The position numbers and the translations under genes are program-made. Positions 61,461-64,000 of a stretch of DNA of 64,000 nt are shown piece after piece. The notes under the pieces were generated by a model, which was not told the origin of the DNA, did no database searches, and saw only the letters and a list, made by a program, of their open reading frames with translations. Position 1 is the first letter of the stretch. Every line of letters starts with the position of its first letter. Source of the DNA: Qipengyuania pacifica (GTDB lineage Bacteria; Pseudomonadota; Alphaproteobacteria; Sphingomonadales; Sphingomonadaceae); contig NZ_JAHWXO010000003.1 of NCBI RefSeq assembly GCF_019857205.1, positions 62,001 through 126,000 on the forward strand. The letters run 5' to 3'.

Positions 61461-64000
61461 TCAGAAGCCAGCGCGGACACCGGCGTAGAAGGACGTGCCT
61501 CGGATCCGATAGATTCCGCTGCCACCACCGATACCGGTGAGACCAAACGGAGGATTCGTACCGAGAATGTTGTCGACGCCGACAGTGAAGTCGAACTTGT
61601 CGTTCACTTGGTAACCGAAGCTAACATCGTGATAGAACGTTTCCGGGTACTTACGAATGTCCGCATAATCATCGTTCTGCGGCGGATCGCCATTTAGGCT
61701 ATTATAATCCTCGTATGTATTCAGATACATCGGTCCGATGTAACGCATTTCGTAACCCATCCGGAACTTGCCAAACTCGAAGTCGAGGTTCCAACGGAAC
61801 TCGTCCTTCGGATCGCCCAATTCTTCGAGAATGCGGTTCTCGAAGTCCGGATTGGTCGGATCTTCAAAATTACTACGCTCGAAAGTGTGCGTGTAGATCA
61901 GACGGGTGGAAAGCGCATTGTTCGCCCCAAAGGTTGTGCGGTACGCCACTGTGGAGTCAATGCCCCTGACGGTGCGTGCTGCGAAGTTCACAGCGCTCAC
62001 CACCAGATCCTTGTCGAGAACCTGGCCAGGCACTTCGCCGTTCGGACCAGTCCCGGCTCCGCGATAGCGAGTGATCAGATCGCAGAACGGATTGTTAAGA
62101 TCAGGCAAATCGTAACAGGTATTTACAATACCTTGAGCGGAAACAGCCGTGATTACGTCCTTAACCTTAATGTCGAAGTAATCGACTGTCACAGCCAGAC
62201 CCGGAATGGCGCGCGGCTGAATGACTGCGCCAATAGTATAGGAGTCGGACTTTTCCTCGCCCAGATTGGGATTGCTACCGCTGAGAATTTCGAGCGAATA
62301 GTTCGGCAGGGCGATAAACTGCGGATCTGTGAGCAAAGCTCCCAGGTCAGCTTGACAGTTCGCCCGACGGTTTGCCGAACCCTGTGATAAGTTCTGTGGC
62401 AGACACGGGTCGGAGAAGCCCGGAGCGAAGTTTTGCGTGATTGGAAACGCTGTTTCGCTCAGATTAGGGGCACGTACAGACCGACCATATTGTGCACGGA
62501 AGGTGATATCAGGGATGGGGGCCCACTCTACACCGCCATTATAGGCATATGTCGTTCCCACAGAACCACCATAATCAGAGACACGTCCAGCGGCCGAAAC
62601 CGTGAGTTCCTCAAAGAACGGAACGCCACTCAGAATGGGAAGACGGATTTCACCGAAAGCTTCCGTCACTTCGAACGGATCCGGTGCGAATGTCGGAAGA
62701 GCGTTATAGAAAGTGCGTCCCGATTCTACTAGCGGATCGGCTTGGTAGAACAGTTTCTCGCGCCGGTACTCCGCCCCGACAGCAAAGCCCACTGGGCCGC
62801 CCGGCAAGTTGAAGAAGCCGCTTGTATCGCCTGCCACGAAACCGCTGATCACTAGCTGTTCCAGTTCAGCTTTTGAAACGGTGTCTTCAAGGATGTAGTT
62901 TGCGGCGGCGGCGTTATCGCCCTGGCCAAACGGATTGTACGCAACGCAGTTGGCAATGTCCTGAGCCAGTGCATCAGTGTCGCCGGCAAGGCCGTACTCG
63001 AAAGCGGCGGTTGGGTCGTACTGTGAACGACATGCAATTTGCCCTGTCGCCGGATTAATGCCGGAGTCGAGTGCAAGCATGAAACGCTGGGGAATGATAT
63101 TACCCAGAATTGTAGTGTCTTCCTTCACCTTCCCGTAATTGGCTGAAATTTCATAGTTCCAGCTGTCTAGGAAGTCGCCGCGTACGCCTGCCACGACGCG
63201 GAAAACATCACGTTCGGACCGTTCGTCACGGTTTCCAAGGTCGAGCAATGAGCGACCGATTGCAAAGCGATAGGAGCCGTCAGCAATGGCCGCCAAGTCG
63301 TCTGGAGAAAGCGGAACCTGACCGCTGAGACGGCTATTGAGGCCCGAAGCGATCAACTGATCCGTGATAACGCCACGAGCCTGTGAGCTGAGGAACGGAT
63401 TGTCGAGGCGCACGAACTCACGCGGGTCCCCATACGTAAATCCGCTCTGAACGAAAGCCGGGCTTGATTGTTGACCCTGCGTGTTGATTCGAACGTACTT
63501 CGCTTCGACAAACGGCTGAAAAGCTTCTGCCACTTCAAAGCGTGCAAGAAGGTTAACGTTGTAGCGTTCCTGCTGCGGGAACACGCTAAGCAGCGTACCC
63601 TCGCGGCCGGTTTGGCCATTGCTGTTGACGATGCTTCCAAAAGGTCCGGTCGACGTACGTGTGCCCGTTTGCTGAACCAGCTGCCCGTCGGGCGTGAAGA
63701 TGTAGTTGCAGTTGTACGGAACGTTATTCAGACCAGTTCCACACGGTGCCGCACCATTCTGCTGCGGGAAGGGCACGAGCGAATTGAAATCGATCGTGGT
63801 TGACCCGATATTCCGAAAGAACGCTCTGTCGGGGAATCCATCGGAATTGGTGGCACTATCCGTGTCGATAACGAGGAAACCGTCGTTCCGACGAAGGAAG
63901 CTCACGTCTGATCCGAAAACGCGATCCTGGTTTGCGTATTCGCCGTGAATTGTAATGTTTCCGCGACCATCCGCGAAATTCTGACCCGCGAGGATCGATA
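61461..64000 (-). CDS. TonB-dependent receptor, 5' end outside window
   Basis: Outer-membrane receptor with at least 846 residues visible; the frame is open to the window edge (first visible part AGQNFADGRGNITIHGEYANQDR), so the signal peptide and most of the plug are missing. The internal GTG at 63905 is not a start. The barrel part has the alternating pattern typical of sphingomonad TonB receptors (for instance VKYVRINTQGQQSS..., FRAQYGRSVRAPNLSETAFP, GLAVTVDYFDIKVKDVITAV, GYQVNDKFDFTVGVDNILG) and ends in Phe (YAGVRAGF). The gene is closed by a terminator and followed by a 2OG oxygenase gene. The ligand is unknown. Confidence 0.93.
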   Translation of the reverse strand, partial: SILAGQNFADGRGNITIHGEYANQDRVFGSDVSFLRRNDGFLVIDTDSATNSDGFPDRAFFRNIGSTTIDFNSLVPFPQQNGAAPCGTGLNNVPYNCNYIFTPDGQLVQQTGTRTSTGPFGSIVNSNGQTGREGTLLSVFPQQERYNVNLLARFEVAEAFQPFVEAKYVRINTQGQQSSPAFVQSGFTYGDPREFVRLDNPFLSSQARGVITDQLIASGLNSRLSGQVPLSPDDLAAIADGSYRFAIGRSLLDLGNRDERSERDVFRVVAGVRGDFLDSWNYEISANYGKVKEDTTILGNIIPQRFMLALDSGINPATGQIACRSQYDPTAAFEYGLAGDTDALAQDIANCVAYNPFGQGDNAAAANYILEDTVSKAELEQLVISGFVAGDTSGFFNLPGGPVGFAVGAEYRREKLFYQADPLVESGRTFYNALPTFAPDPFEVTEAFGEIRLPILSGVPFFEELTVSAAGRVSDYGGSVGTTYAYNGGVEWAPIPDITFRAQYGRSVRAPNLSETAFPITQNFAPGFSDPCLPQNLSQGSANRRANCQADLGALLTDPQFIALPNYSLEILSGSNPNLGEEKSDSYTIGAVIQPRAIPGLAVTVDYFDIKVKDVITAVSAQGIVNTCYDLPDLNNPFCDLITRYRGAGTGPNGEVPGQVLDKDLVVSAVNFAARTVRGIDSTVAYRTTFGANNALSTRLIYTHTFERSNFEDPTNPDFENRILEELGDPKDEFRWNLDFEFGKFRMGYEMRYIGPMYLNTYEDYNSLNGDPPQNDDYADIRKYPETFYHDVSFGYQVNDKFDFTVGVDNILGTNPPFGLTGIGGGSGIYRIRGTSFYAGVRAGF

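Overview
The window is a GC-rich, gene-dense chromosomal segment of an alphaproteobacterium, most likely Sphingomonadales and probably Erythrobacteraceae. This rests on gene content: a ChpT-type histidine phosphotransferase of the CtrA phosphorelay, an ATP12-type F1-ATPase assembly protein, a TorF-type putative porin, two large TonB-dependent receptors, an alphaproteobacterial RpoH, and many GTG/TTG starts with 1-19 base overlaps. I saw no tRNA, rRNA, CRISPR array, transposase or phage integrase. Both ends cut through genes: an amidase at the left and a TonB-dependent receptor at the right.

Layout. 0-8.9 kb: amidase plus TonB receptor (minus), clpP and clpX (plus), a zinc-type CDF exporter, mtgA, and a divergent HxlR regulator/SDR pair. 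8.9-12.7 kb: rpoH, a RluD-like pseudouridine synthase, a JAMM peptidase, chpT and a cytoplasmic AmpD-like amidase coupled to chpT. 12.8-15.7 kb: a small accessory-looking block (membrane-anchored HTH protein, small helical protein, four-helix membrane protein, short RadC-like JAB protein, winged-helix protein, then an opposed orphan), followed by the RNase P RNA gene. 16.3-25.6 kb: a phosphatase, TorF porin, SIMPL protein, glyoxalase, NhaA, an NfrB-like glycosyltransferase with an outer-membrane barrel partner, and a TauE/SafE exporter overlapping a TIGR02186 protein. 25.7-36.4 kb: a HerA-like ATPase, MATE exporter with queE, valS, and a complete MCE lipid-transport operon (permease, ATPase, MlaD, auxiliary lipoprotein). 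36.4-40.1 kb: six overlapping minus-strand genes from crcB to the ATP12 chaperone. 40.3-46.4 kb: rpsU with an unusual leader, an FKBP isomerase, a DUF4153 protein, and gatC-gatA-(46-residue ORF)-gatB. 46.4-55.7 kb: envelope hydrolases (S46 dipeptidyl-peptidase, M16 lipoprotein protease, penicillin-acylase-family enzyme) and small secreted proteins. 55.8-64 kb: a second HerA-like ATPase, csaA, clpB, and a 2-oxoglutarate oxygenase downstream of the right-hand TonB receptor.

Two themes recur. One is protein quality control: ClpP, ClpX, ClpB, RpoH, FKBP isomerase. The other is envelope building and turnover: MtgA, AmpD-like amidase, MCE transport, TonB receptors, secreted peptidases. No gap between annotated features exceeds 300 bases; the longest are promoter regions of about 230-270 bases. 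Most of the window is ordinary core genome. The parts least explained by known systems are the 12.8-15.3 kb block, the NfrB/barrel pair, the rpsU leader, and the small ORF inside the gat operon.
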